In this document: positions 32,910 through 44,470 of the stretch, piece after piece
Numbering within the stretch: the stretch's first letter is position 1
Layout of the letters: each line of letters starts with the position of its first letter
NCBI GenBank assembly: GCA_016169945.1
Contig: JADLSH010000305.1
Location: forward strand, 620,001 to 684,000
Length of the DNA: 64,000 nt
Reading direction: 5' to 3'
Source: Trachythela sp. YZ-2020
Taxonomy: Eukaryota; Cnidaria; Anthozoa; Malacalcyonacea; Clavulariidae
Translations under genes and position numbers: made by a program
The notes under the pieces: generated by a model
The model's database searches: none
The model's input: only the letters and a program-made list of their open reading frames with translations
Told to the model about the DNA's origin: nothing

Positions 32910-32915
32910 AATAAA
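32910..32915 (+). promoter_or_regulatory. Probable poly(A) signal AATAAA, copy B
   Basis: Lies about 265 bp after the stop in the TTATAATAAATGCTTTTTATT context shared with copy A. Confidence 0.5.
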
Positions 32916-33390
32916 TGCTTTTTATTATGCACTTTAAAATATATAATTTAAAATTTATAAATATATATATTGCCGTCAACTATAAAAAATTTGACCACCC
33001 GAATATTTTTGGGTCTGAAAAAGACAAGAAGTGCACCATGTAACAAGCAATCAAATTCTGAAATTCAATTTAACAAAATGTTTAATTTAGTAATTTCTGC
33101 TACAATCATGCATAAATAACATGCACTAATAAGTGCATCTTGATACGTGCTCGTCTAGTGTAGGATGGCCGCCGAAGTACCTGCAAAGCGCTTTACACGT
33201 GCTACCGGATAAAGAAATATAGTATAGAATGGCTAATCTCAAAATCTTCACTGTCGTCGTTTTCACTCCAGGCGGGATCTTCAGGTGATTGGAATGATCC
33301 CACACATATTGGATGAAACCATTGGCAGGGAAGCCTTTGACGTAAGGCAACCTATACTATATTTGCTTTATGATATCGAACACTGTCCAA

Positions 33391-33511
33391 AGCCTCGTAC
33401 AGACGAGCAAGATTTCCAAAGTATTCACTTGTGTCGTTATTCGTTAATACACGGACTCGTAAAACTTGTCAAGGAACTTATCAAGGAAAACTTGCTCGTC
33501 TGTACGGGGCT
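33391..33511. mobile_element. 121-bp MITE in the 3' flank of B
   Basis: AGCCTCGTACAGACGAGCAAG faces CTTGCTCGTCTGTACGGGGCT, with CAA on the left and TAA on the right as a probable decayed TAA duplication. The sites after A and A' read ACTGTCTAATATTTCG with no insert. Confidence 0.75.
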
Positions 33512-33539
33512 TAATATTTCGTGAATCAAAACAGGTTGA

Positions 33540-35500
33540 AAAATTCTTCTAATATAGATATACCGAAATGGTTCAAGCGTAGCAATCTTGACAACGTTGC
33601 AAGCAATTCCTCGCAAGTGATATGATCTAGGACAACAAATAGAACACAAACTCTTTTGATTCACTATGCTCATAGTTCTGGCTATGTTCCGTAATAATTA
33701 TTTATCTGACAATTACATTCACGACCCAACGTTTTGATCGATCGACACTGTATAACCATTGTCCTGTCAAATTGCATTTATGACGCAACTTTTCCACACT
33801 CCCATCTTATGATTTATCTGTTTCAATAATCAATTAGAAAGTTGACAATTATTGAATAGACTATATCACCTTGTCGGCGGTCACGTGGTCATAACAGATA
33901 CAGAATCGTTTGTAAATTAAGTCCACATTCATCAACAAAAGTCACATTCTAGTGTGTTTATGTCTCCCTGGATATTCGTACGAGATACGCGAAGATTTAT
34001 TAAACCAGCCAACTTTTACCGTCAAAATGATTTCTTAGAGATATCCTTCATGTTGCAAAACAAAAAGTGTGGGTTAATGCGAGATTTAAGTCGAAAATAA
34101 AGCCATTTACTTCGGTCTATTCTACTATATAAAAAATAAGGCTCGCACAATGTTTGTCCGAGTTACACCTAGCGAGCACGTGTTACCTCTTACTGGTAAA
34201 ACAAAGTGGTGGATTACTCCTCGACGATAACTTGAGTCAACTAACCGGACATAACCAGCACTCCCATTCAGCACTAAACGGCCTCATGACACGTAGTACG
34301 TTGTAATTGTGTTTTTCAAAAGCGGGGTCATGTCATATTTTCTGTTATTTATGAACGGGAAAAATAAACAATTATGTAATACTGATAATATTGTCGGCAT
34401 ATGCTGAACAATACAGTTGAATCTGCATAAAAACCCCACTATTTTTGGTGACAGGCTGAAGTGGTTCTTATTTTTCCAGGTATTTAGTATAATATAGGAG
34501 TAATAGGACAGAGTCGGTTCTTAACTGGTTGTTATTTCTACTTCTCAAACTCATTAATAATTCATGAGCAAAACACAAAGGAAATCACCACCGTATCGTT
34601 GTCTTGATACCACGGTAATAAACACCCATAAATTAACTCAATTTTCGCGTTGAATTTCTCTTTAAATACTGGTTTGTTTGAGAAGCTATATCATACACTC
34701 GAAGTCGTTTATTGTAGTGATTTAAAAACACCTCAAAGTATGTTAAAAAACTCGGCTAGCGCCTTGTTTTTCAACACACTTTTCGGTGTTTCAATATAAT
34801 AAACTTCTCGTGTATGATATATTACTTCAAAGACAATTGTTACTGACTCAGTATTTCATAGCTCATTTTAGTGTGCAGTAATAACCAATATGTGCAATGA
34901 TAAAGTGAGAGTGTGCAGGCATGATAATTGTTAAAATGTGCAGTGATGGCATTTGAAAATTTTACTAGTGTATTTCAATATAGATTGTTGAAACTTTAAG
35001 TATTTTAGTTTGATACTTTCCATATCATGTTGTGGAGTATTTCCAATTTTTATAAAAATTCTTGTGGTGGATTGTTGTTAGTACTGGGCAGGCATGGTTG
35101 TGTTTTCAGTCCTTTTCAGTCAATCTAAAGGGACTACTGGAAGACTCCCTAGTATTGCTTATGAATTACGGAATGTGCAGTGATAAAAATTTCATTAAAT
35201 TAGGTATGCAATGTTTATACTGATAATTGCTATTTCAACGCTTCTAAATTTGATGAAAAATATTCTTTTTGAGAACTTTTTTTGGATATGCACCAGTTTT
35301 AAATTAGCTATGTAGCAGAAAGTATTTGACATTGTAAAGTGCTTTCATTTCAACTAAAATACAAATTGAAAGTGAGATTTTTTAATAACCGAGCTGTTTG
35401 TCAGCTATAAGTAGTTCTTGTATTTTAGGTTCCTAATTGCCGAAGTTCTTAATTCACTGTTTCTTTTATGCGGGATTTTACTGTATGCCAAAATAGCTGA
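33540..35500 (+). other. Intergenic, no gene seen; one hairpin
   Basis: No coding sequence is recognised. At 34686-34822 ATATCATACACTCGAAG-GTTTATT faces AATAAAC-TTCTCGTGTATGATAT, a MITE-like inverted repeat whose left flank (34570-34600) resembles the hairpin insertion at 13936. The rest is AT-rich and not shared with the other copies. Confidence 0.5.
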
Positions 35501-35502
35501 GG

Positions 35503-35854
35503 TACACACGTAAAAAATCTCACATCTTGTCAACAAGATGTGTTCGCAACAGGCTTGTAGCAAGTTTGTCAACAAGTTGTAAACGTATTGTCATTTTATC
35601 AAGTTGCTACAAGGTTGTCACTACCAACTTGTTAACAAGTTGTTGAGTTGCAGGACGATAACAAGTTATTGGGACAACTTGTAACAAGACTGTTGAGTCA
35701 ACAACCTTGTAGCAAGTTCTCAACAAGATATTGACAACTTGTCAACAAGCTGGGAACAAGCAGTGCGAACACATCCTGATGACAAGTTGTCGAAACAGTA
35801 TTGGTACAAATCTGCTGCAAGTTTGTTACAACTTGTGTGTTTTTACGTCTGTAC
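35503..35854. mobile_element. MITE-like element built of ACAAGTTG / CAACTTGT units
   Basis: GTACACACGTAAAAA at the left and TTTTTACGTCTGTAC at the right are inverted copies. Between them lie more than a dozen AACAAGTTGT or CAACTTGTTA half-palindromes in both orientations with irregular spacing. It has no coding potential and is unlike anything else in the window. Confidence 0.65.
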
Positions 35855-36079
35855 GCCAAAATTTTTACAGTATACCAAAATGTACGCACTGCGGACCTAT
35901 TTTTAGGCCATGGTAACCCCTCCCATATCTGTGTGTAAACCTCGTGACCAAACGCGGAAGTTGAGCGCAGTTCGCAGAAAACGATTTGAAAATGCGAAAT
36001 GTAGAGCATTATGTAGACAATTATTCATTTATTCCTGATTGTTGAACATCTTTGAAGAATATGGAAAGAATTGTTATTG

Positions 36080-36320
36080 TCATTTTCACAGGTTTGTATC
36101 AAATTTTCTCGATAATGTAATGCGAAAGTATCAATTAATTTATTCAAGAGTTTGGTTGAATGATGCAACTACAAGGTCGAAGTATTTTCTGGGGTTTTTC
36201 TGGTATTTGTGTCCTTCAACGAACTTCTTTAATATTACACTGAGACCCAACACTCGCAATATGTTTACACTAAATTAAATGACGTTAATATCGAGCAAAT
36301 AGCTAAAATATGTTGATTGT
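36080..36320 (+). repeat. Diverged copy of the 11260-12040 flank
   Basis: Shares TAATGCGAAAGTATCAATTAAT, AGAGTTTGGTTGAATGATGC and the AAATGACGTTAATATCGA block with units 1 and 2, with large deletions between. It shows that B's downstream flank is an older relative of A's. Confidence 0.7.
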
Positions 36321-36612
36321 TTTGTATTTTTCTTAGGGAAGGGTCAAATATACGTTTCTGCCAAAATGACATCAATATGACGTCCATTGCAAACCCCCTA
36401 CCAAAAGCGCCAGGCTCTAATAGCGGATAATTTGCATAACTCAATATTCTGTGTTGTTTTTAAAGTGTACATTAGTTAAAGTGCACAGGCATAAACGTTT
36501 CTCAACAACTGGGAGTAAACTACAGTATAGGACAGTTTTGCTAATATATATTAACTTGAGTATCAGGCCTATATTTCCCTTCCTTTAATGCGGGTGAGCG
36601 GAAGGGAGGAAC

Positions 36613-37113
36613 TCTCTCCTCCGCAGAGGTTATTTATTATATCGTATTTATTATCTTGAAATCTTATATTAAGTTTCTTGTGAGGGGTGCTGTACAAAAA
36701 TAACGAAGGCGCGGAAAACGGAAGCGAAGGGAGAATATAACCTCTGCCATATTTCTCATCCAAAATGGTGGCATCAGGGGGGTTAGAATTTTCTGTCAAT
36801 TCTTATATGGAAAAACTATATAGCTTATTTTGTATTTTCATATGTAATTTACATTGTACTTTGTACAGTAACCAAGGTAACCTAGTGTAAGCGCGGGAAA
36901 ATATCAAATATTATATTGTACTTACATAAAGTAGTTCAACCACTATGTACAAGAAAACGACACTTTGTACAAGAAACCGACAGAAATATGGCAGAGGTTA
37001 TATTCTCCCTTCGCTTCCGTTTTCCGCGCCTTCGTTATTTTTGTACAGCACCCCTCACAAGATTTCAAGATAATAAATACGATATAATAAATAACCTCTG
37101 CGGAGGAGAGAGG
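36613..37113. repeat. Long inverted repeat, arms of about 140 bp
   Basis: The left arm (36613-36758: CTCCGCAGAGGTTATTTATT through GGAAAACGGAAGCGAAGGG) is the complement of the right arm (36981-37113). The loop is about 220 bp. The left arm has a 14-bp insertion near 36667. It is probably the remains of a TIR element; outer ends and target duplication are not resolved. Confidence 0.75.
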
Positions 37114-38029
37114 GGAAGGAAGGCTTGATACAATTATACAAATCCTTGCTTAGCCGCATGTAAAAAAGCCAAAACCCGGTTTTAATGATCTGATTGGTCT
37201 AGCTATCAGACAAAGAAAATCTAATCTGTCATTTTGATTGGATACATCCGTTTTCAAAATTACCCGACCTGTCAGTTTTATGTCACAGGGACTAAAAATA
37301 GCAAACATAAATAAAAGACATTTTAAACCATATTTAATACCTTAAAAGAAGAATATTGAACTGAAATAAGACTAGATACAGTTCTATTAGCTAAAAGAAA
37401 GAACAAAGCATAACAGTCTTGTGAATGACTTTGGCCGAGTATGAAAAAGGATTATTTATGATATATTATTATATATAATATGTGAAATTGACATTTCCCC
37501 TGAGACATTTTGATTGGATACTAAGTATAAACTTTACTTGGAGGTGGATCAAGCGGCCTGGTGATTAGGTTTGTGTCAGGCTTTAATTTGTAAAATTAAG
37601 CCTGATACTCAGGTTAAATATATATTTCCACATTTTCCAAAAGCCCTTATTATTTGAACCAATTTTCTAAAGTATGTTGTGGTTAAGTTTATCAAGGTGC
37701 TTATAAGAGGATTGAGTCAATTAGATTGTAATTATGTTTGTGATGCGCATTTGATCATATACTAGAGCATGTTAATTTGCGCAATATAAATATTAAATAT
37801 TATTATTATTATTACCAGACATATTTTTATATTTATCATTTGTCAATCGCACATTAATTAATTAAATTGCAGGTTTCAAGCATATATTTTTGGGGGAAAG
37901 GTGTCATGCCTATAACCCCCCCCCCCCAGATGTCATATTGATGTCTTTTTGGCAGAAATATATCTTTGGGAGGCTTTGATCCCCCCTCCTGCTGGAAAAA
38001 GTGAATTTTCACCACTGAATTATCTTTAC

Positions 38030-38260
38030 AGTAGCCTCAGTGTAATTCCTGAGTCTTCACAATCCTTCCAAATTGCTCCAAAAAAATTTCACACAATGAT
38101 CCATGGAAATGCTCTTACAAAACAATAGGTCACCGCATTTCACAGAGCTAGGATGAGTGCTGCCATGATATATTCTATCTAGCACCATTACACCATACAA
38201 TGTTATTCATGTGGATATGTGAGACTAAATTTCCCCAATGCTTCTTTTGTTGAATAACAT
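38030..38260 (+). repeat. Diverged copy of the 12170-12520 flank
   Basis: Shares CACAATCCTT-CAAATTG and the CACACAATGATCC and CCATACAAT-TATTCAT blocks with the A flanks, in eroded form. Confidence 0.5.
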
Positions 38261-38752
38261 AATTTTTCAGCGAAGCAGCGAGATGTAAGGAGTATGTTGA
38301 TTTACCTGCATGCATGCCTGGGTTATTATTGTCAGACGTGTCTGGGGGCCCTAAATTGCACGCTACTTTGTAATTTTATTCCATCAAATATCAAACAATT
38401 TTATTAATATAGTTGACCACATTATTGCGGTGCCCCTGCAAAGTTGGGCACTGCTTTATTTTCTCGATGTATGTTTGTTCGTTCGTTCGTTCGGAATCTT
38501 AAGCTAACACAGGAAGCCCAGGCCCTATGCCTGCTGGCAGATTTCCTGCGGCCGCCCAAACATACATTAATATTCTGCCTCTTCAAATTATTTTCTCAAT
38601 AAATATCCGGCGTGTTTGGTGGTACGATTTTGGATTTTTATGAAATATGCCCATCTCAACTCCAAATCTAATCACAAATGTTTAGAAAATTGGAAAAAAA
38701 ACAAGTTGGAAAAAAAACAAGTTGGAAAATTTTTTGAAGGTTTTAAGAAAAA

Positions 38753-38838
38753 GTGGTTGTACGGGGATTTGAACCATCGACATCCGAATCAAAGGAAGTT
38801 GTTGGTGCACGCCCTTAACCACTGAGCTACGAAGAAAC
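38753..38838 (-). pseudogene. tRNA-like sequence (tRNA pseudogene or SINE head)
   Basis: On the minus strand an A-box-like TAGCTCAGTGG and a B-box GGTTCAAATCC occur at tRNA-like spacing. The acceptor strands do not pair and the anticodon region is too long and poorly paired, so it is not a functional tRNA by eye. It could be a degenerate tRNA gene or the head of a tRNA-derived SINE. The flanking sequence holds short A-rich AAAAAACAAGTTGG direct repeats (38695-38725). Confidence 0.5.
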
Positions 38839-39821
38839 ACATTACAAAATATGTGCAAAGACACTTCTTATACTGGAGAATGATTATTTATTATTGTGAC
38901 GTCAGTGCTAGACTGGACGGGGCACCGCACTTCAGCACTGTGTCTGGTTGACCCATGTTTCTTAATATATGCTTCTCATCTGAACATTTTGAACACAGAT
39001 GCCTATTTTTGAAATACATTCTGCTATTACAATGATTATTATTGAACACACTGAATTGTGCCTGACAGTCACGTTATTATTCACAATGTCTAATGCAAAA
39101 TGATAGCTGCATTAAATGGGTTAATCTTGCTGCCTGCAGTGTACAATTGTACTAGCTCTGGCAAGGTTAGATGTGCAATTACAAATTGTCCCGATACAAT
39201 ACTTCAGAATGACATGAACTACATATGCTGGGTATTCACATTTTGAAAATTTAGACCAAATCAATTTGTACAGGGGTGACAGGACCACAGAGGCTGCTGT
39301 CTCCGCTGCCAGACATTTGGGTAGCAAGCTGATGCCTTTAAATATTTATAAAGATGCATTGCTTATTCCAAACAATACAGTATTTACCAAGAAAAGCATT
39401 TTGGGAAATTAAAAAAATGCATTCCCAGTGCAAGCTACTTTGTCTTTGTACAGTACGTATCGTCCAGAACTTTTCATTTTTACGCGAAAGTAGATGAAAA
39501 GTGCCTTTCCTGAAGACGCTGTCTCTGCTGGCTGTGAATTTGTCAGGCAAATTACTTGCAACAGAAATGCCAACATGAGATGTTTGGCACAACATCATTC
39601 CATAACTTTTCCTAAAGTGCCCTTCTTTGCTGTTTCTGAATTTGAGTATAGCTATGCTTTCAGTACTATTAATTCCCTTGTAAAATTCCTTCCAACCTAA
39701 TGAAGTAAAATTCATTCCAACAAAAGTTAATATACAGATAACAGTAATACAACATTACAAATAGCCTTCCTGAGACCTCAACCCTGATCGGTGCAACATT
39801 CAACAATTTGCCAATATCATT
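38839..39821 (+). other. Intergenic, no gene recognised
   Basis: Open frames on the minus strand (39338-39715, 39121-39327) show no domain I recognise and have no paralogue in the window. No RNA gene or repeat is seen. Confidence 0.4.
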
Positions 39822-42072
39822 CAAGGCTCAAAATAACGGCCAGTCACCGGTCTATGACAGGCGAATTTTTTAATATGACCGGTCAAATTTGTATGACGCC
39901 GGTCATAGTGACCAGTCAGATTTTGGCTCTGGGAACCAGATTGATTTTTGAGATGTTGTAGACCTGTTAAATATTATTATTATTATTATTATTATTTATT
40001 AAAATCTTGATTTGCAATATACACAGGTTGTAAATTGAAAAACTCAAGTTTACATCAATTGTTATAGTTAAAAATTTAAAAATTTTCTATCTCAATATGA
40101 GACAATACAGTATATAATTATATAAGTCGATTATACTAATTAGAGTAAAATGTTAAAATGTTAAAATTTGTAGTTAAATATTTATGTTCAGTGAGAAGCT
40201 GCGCTAAACTAATGCGTCCCACTTTCTTACGCAGTATGGTAAGAAACTGTCTTGGAACCGTTTAGTGCGACATTTAAATATCGGAAATTTACGAGTTTTT
40301 CTAAGATTGTATTGAGACTGGACTGGATCAGGCATCAAGGTGTTTAAGTTGTTTGGAGCACGTAAAACCTTTGAATAAAATGATTTACAAAGTGATTCTC
40401 GTCTATCAAAGAGGGTCGGCAACTTGAGTTCCACAAGTCCAGCAGCATACGACAAACGTGGACAGATGATCCTAATTGCACGACGTTGGATTTTCTCGAC
40501 TTCATCATCAAGCTTCGAAGTTAAAGATGAGTGCCATACAGGACACGCATACTCCAAGACCGGGCGAATGAAGGAGCAGTAGACAGAACGTAAATCCTTT
40601 GAAGGGACGCCACTGCGTCGCAAAATTCGCAAAGCATAGAGACGTTTGCTCGCTTTAGTACACACATGTTCAATATGAATGTCCCACTTTAGATTGTTAG
40701 ACAGGTGGACTCCCAAGAGTTTAATAGTGTGGACCAGTTCGAGCGGTTGGTCGTTAATTGCAAGGGGTTGTAACGAAGGTTGACTCTTCGCGAAAGTCAC
40801 AATAAACTCCTTAGTTTTCTTGGCGTTGAGCTTCATGTTATTGTTAGAAGTCCAGCGAGCAATATCATCAATTTCCCGTTGTAAATTCGAGGTACTTCCA
40901 GGTGTCAGAGATACAACTTCAGAGACCGTGCAGTCGTCAACAAATTTGTACAATGGAAATGCTGTCGTCAAATCGTTTACCATCACCAAAAAGAAAAGGG
41001 GCCCCAATTTTGTCCCTTGCGGTACGCCGGCGTTAGTAGTTTTCCAGGTAGACTTAAATTTGCCCAATTTCACGCGTTGCTGTCGATTGTGAAGGAAGCT
41101 TGCGCACCAGTTCAAAAGGACTGGCGGAACGTTGAAACGCTGAAGCTTACGAATGAGGACATTGTGATCAATCCGGTCAAACGCCTTGGAAAAATCGATC
41201 ATACACGACCGAACCACAGTTTTAGGGGTCTCAGTTGCCAGTAACCATTGATGAACAAGATGGACAAGTGCATGTGTTGTTGAGGACTTTTTGACGCCAC
41301 CAAACTGAAGAGGGTCAATATGCGGCATAATGATGGCAGACAACCACTGGAAAACAAAACCCTCAAGAACCTTACTTAGTACAGCAGTCAAAGAGATTGG
41401 TCTAAGGTCACTGTCAATTGATAGTGGTTTAGGAATCTTTGGTAAAGGCAACACATCTGCTTGTTTCCACAGAGAGGGAACATATCCTTCACTAATCGAC
41501 AGGTTGAAAATCGAGCATACTGGACGACATATAACTGGAGATAAGTTCTTGAGGAGCCAATTAGGAATTTCATCAGGACCATTGGATTTATGTTCTTTGA
41601 TCCTTGAAAGAGCGCATTGTACGGCTTCTGGGCTGATGATAAACTCGTCAGGAATGTGTGTTACTGGAATGGGAGTGTAGTCTAGCTGCGGGATATCGTC
41701 TGTAACTTTTCCAAAAGCGTCATTGATAGCTTCAGCGAGATCCATATCTTTCAAGAAGGTACCATCGATGTATATACTTGAAAGCGGAGCAGGTTTTGAT
41801 TGACCAGACAAAAGCTTGATGTTGCTCCACCATTTCTTTGGGTTTGAATTTTTCAGGTGACTGATGCAATTATGGTAAAAGCGACGACGCGCTGACTTGC
41901 AAAGACTCATTACTTTATTGCGATGTAGTCGAAGATTGAGTGACAACGCATCGGTACCGTTTTCCTTGTTTTTGGAAGGGCTCGAGGGAGTTGACTGGTC
42001 AGAAGCCGCGTTTGACCGGTCACAGATTTAACCCCATGACCGGCGTATGATGAAACGTTATTTTGAGCCCTG
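39822..42072. mobile_element. hAT-like non-autonomous element carrying a LINE, immediately upstream of copy C
   Basis: CAAGGCTCAAAATAACG at 39822 and CGTTATTTTGAGCCCTG ending at 42072 are inverted copies. The CA-GG start is hAT-like. Subterminal GACCGG/CCGGTC motifs recur at both ends (39840-39910 and 42000-42045). The 8-bp flanks (ATATCATT and TCATATGA) are not a clean duplication, so classification is tentative. The right end is 63 bp before the start codon of copy C, and homology between the C and B/D upstream sequences stops there. Confidence 0.65.
40204..41946 (-). CDS. LINE (non-LTR retrotransposon) reverse transcriptase, 5'-truncated
   Basis: Open for 580 codons on the minus strand; the frame stays open a further 18 or more codons upstream, to about 42000. 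RT motifs in order: NGPDEIPNW, DLRPISLT, FSKAFDRIDH (first catalytic Asp), GVPQGTKLGPLFF, KFVDD (catalytic Asp pair), then a thumb-like region with a LLGVHLSNNL motif and a C-terminal RRAIRIICP segment. The type fits CR1/jockey-like LINEs. No apurinic endonuclease domain is present, and the 3' side runs into an (AAT)n tail at 39970-40000, so it is a 5'-truncated copy nested in the hAT-like element. The frame is intact, hence a young insertion, but it cannot be autonomous. Confidence 0.9.
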   Translation of the reverse strand: MSLNLRLHRNKVMSLCKSARRRFYHNCISHLKNSNPKKWWSNIKLLSGQSKPAPLSSIYIDGTFLKDMDLAEAINDAFGKVTDDIPQLDYTPIPVTHIPDEFIISPEAVQCALSRIKEHKSNGPDEIPNWLLKNLSPVICRPVCSIFNLSISEGYVPSLWKQADVLPLPKIPKPLSIDSDLRPISLTAVLSKVLEGFVFQWLSAIIMPHIDPLQFGGVKKSSTTHALVHLVHQWLLATETPKTVVRSCMIDFSKAFDRIDHNVLIRKLQRFNVPPVLLNWCASFLHNRQQRVKLGKFKSTWKTTNAGVPQGTKLGPLFFLVMVNDLTTAFPLYKFVDDCTVSEVVSLTPGSTSNLQREIDDIARWTSNNNMKLNAKKTKEFIVTFAKSQPSLQPLAINDQPLELVHTIKLLGVHLSNNLKWDIHIEHVCTKASKRLYALRILRRSGVPSKDLRSVYCSFIRPVLEYACPVWHSSLTSKLDDEVEKIQRRAIRIICPRLSYAAGLVELKLPTLFDRRESLCKSFYSKVLRAPNNLNTLMPDPVQSQYNLRKTRKFPIFKCRTKRFQDSFLPYCVRKWDALV

Positions 42073-42134
42073 TCATATGAGATATTATTCACAACACCAT
42101 TTTGTAACCCTAAGTTTAATTATGTAGATCAGTA

Positions 42135-42732
42135 ATGGCTAGTGCTTGCGCCACAACCCCTATAACAAACGAAGAAAGAAGATGGGTTGTCATTGGTGTA
42201 TGTTTGACCAAAGTGCTTACTCCTGCATTGAGAAATGTTCTTGCAACCGAAATACCAAAGTGGCATCATGTTTTATGTCAACCACCGACTGAAATTGACA
42301 AACAAGTTTTTGGTGGACACCAGAAAAAGTTACACCCATCAACTTTAGACCTCAACTATAGAAATATCAACAATAATAATGTCCATAAATCACCACGTGC
42401 ATTTGATTATACAGTTAAAGATCCATTGTCTTTGGCAAAGTTGTTTGTTCAACCATTCATGTCCAAGTTCACTGGCTTTGACCAAACAATGGATATATCT
42501 GCAGTCTTATCAGTGATTTGTGAAGCTGCACCATTTATAGGAGCTGCTGCTCATGCAAAGACAGTTCGGTCAGACATCAGAAACGAGTGGGCACATTGCA
42601 ACTTTGCAAATTGGACTGAAGCAAAATTTATTGCCGCTTTTCAAAGTATGGAAACTTTACTTAAGAATGTGAATCTTTTACCTGAAGAGGAACAGAAATT
42701 GTGTGATGAGCTGAATAGCTGGAAAGATAAAG
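42135..42732 (+). CDS. Copy C, exon 1: HEPN domain
   Basis: 598 bp from ATG to a GATAAAG|GTACTG donor, phase 1. It starts with seven residues more than B and D (MASACATTP in place of MA). RNEWAH is intact at about residues 149-154. The coding part is nearly identical to B and D although the upstream sequence is unrelated beyond about 45 bp. With intron retention the frame would run on to FNG and stop at 42803. The exon joins 43434-43543. Confidence 0.85.
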
Positions 42733-43433
42733 GTACTGTAATTATGTTCAGAAATTTTATGGCCATGTACTGTGCACGGCACTCAGAGATCTTCAATGGA
42801 TAGTTGTAGACTTTTAGCATTACCGAAAGTAGCAAAACCAAGTGAAACCTATTTTCCATCGTGGATCTGTCTGACAAAACAAAAAGGAAAACCAATTTAA
42901 TCCTGTTGAGTTACTGAATCTAAGATAATTATCCAGTATCCCAAATTACAATCCGGTATTCTGTGGATATCAGGATAGACCTTTGCATGGACAATAGAGT
43001 AATTAATGCTTTTTGAACACAAAGTGACAAATGTTGTATAAAAGACACTTTCGACACTTGTCTTCTTTTCATTATTCAGTTGACTAATTGATACAGTATA
43101 TCATGCTGTTCTTCCACAATTTGAATGCATGATGTTGTTTTTCTTTTAAAAATACATAAATTATACATTTATGCAGGATACGAAAACCATAAATATAAAA
43201 ACCCATTCATGGATAAGCATAAGCCTATCAAATTTTTTTGCAAATGAGTACAGTCGAACCTCTAATAGAGACACTGAAGCAAAGGAGATATATTAGAGAG
43301 ATGGACATCCGTTCTATAGAGGTATATATGAGAATTGTGTATGTGCTGACATTGGAAACTATCCGTAATAGGGAGGTGTCCATATTGGAAAGCATATTGG
43401 TTCTATAGTATAAGTATTTCCACATCATTTCAG
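42733..43433 (+). other. Copy C intron 1
   Basis: About 0.7 kb, GT to CATTTCAG. It is related to the first 565 bases of the window (copy A), not to the longer intron 1 of B and D, so A and C share an intron lineage. No other feature is seen. Confidence 0.75.
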
Positions 43434-43543
43434 GATTGCAGTGTTTTGGTCAACCTGTCCATATTGAAATCTTGACTGTACTCAGAGGTAAAGTTGATGA
43501 ACTTTGTGATGCTGTTCAGACATGGAGTTTAGAGAAAGAAGAG
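43434..43543 (+). CDS. Copy C, exon 2 (linker)
   Basis: 110 bp, one codon shorter than in A, B and D (GLQCFGQPVHIEIL), same phases. The single-codon loss keeps the frame, which supports coding function. Confidence 0.85.
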
Positions 43544-44470
43544 GTTTGAAAATTATTTTGATTGGTTGTAGGTGTATGCTGAGAAATCTATCTACTGTAG
43601 TACAAAGTTATTTGCTTTATTGAGGGAATAAAATCTGGAGCCTTCGACTAAATGAACCGGACAGATTGAACCCGTAAACACAACAAAACAGCACATGCAA
43701 CCATCATAAAATTAGTTACTTTTTCGCTGTTCTATGTTAATATATTTTCCAAAAAATAATCGAAACCAAATGCATATTAAGCAACCAATTCGAAGTCGAA
43801 GGAATTTACCTTGGAATGTTTTGCAAGATTCTCTCGATAAGCCAATGGCTTTTGGACCAATTCATTCCATTTATTACATATTGTTTAAAAATATGTTTTT
43901 CCATAGTTTCACCTTGAGAAAAGAAAAAGAAAACTTTGAGGGCGGGGCATGTGCATTCATGATATTTAAAATGGTGATATACCGGACTTAAGGTCAACAC
44001 TTTGGTGAATGAACACACTAGCAATTATTTGCCTTGTGAGTTGCGGTCAATGGTTGTGGCAGTATGGAAAGCAATATAAGCTTATCATTTCAAGAGTATG
44101 TGTACTCTATAGTCGGACGAGTTAATATAACTGTTCATAGTTTCGCCGTAAACAGTTGAGACTTTCATCCAAATAGCTTAAATTTAGCAGCAATAGACCT
44201 TGCGCATTATGGGTAAATATGATTTTTTAGGTCTAAAAATGTGTATAAATTTTTGTTCGAGTATTCCATCTATAAAACAGCTTCACTTGTGCATTATAAC
44301 TTGTGCTTTTCTTTGCTGTGCGTAACTACCACTACCAGAGTGCTTCGCGAGGGTCTTAATAGAAAATATATAGCAAATACTCGAAAAGCATTCTGGTATT
44401 TGTGGTCACGCACCGTAAGGAAACGCCATTAAGGTCTGTTGATTGACGTAAAATATATTTCCTTTTACAG
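43544..44470 (+). other. Copy C intron 2
   Basis: GT at 43544 to TTTTACAG at 44470. Open frames here (43734-43991, 44241-44432) have no counterpart in the other introns and no recognised domain. No mobile element is resolved. Confidence 0.7.

Noticed and set aside
35503..35854. CRISPR array
   Set aside because: Repeats are short, in both orientations and irregularly spaced, and the genome is eukaryotic.
38753..38838. Functional tRNA gene
   Set aside because: A- and B-box-like motifs are present, but the acceptor stem does not pair and the anticodon region is too long; reported only as a tRNA-like pseudogene.
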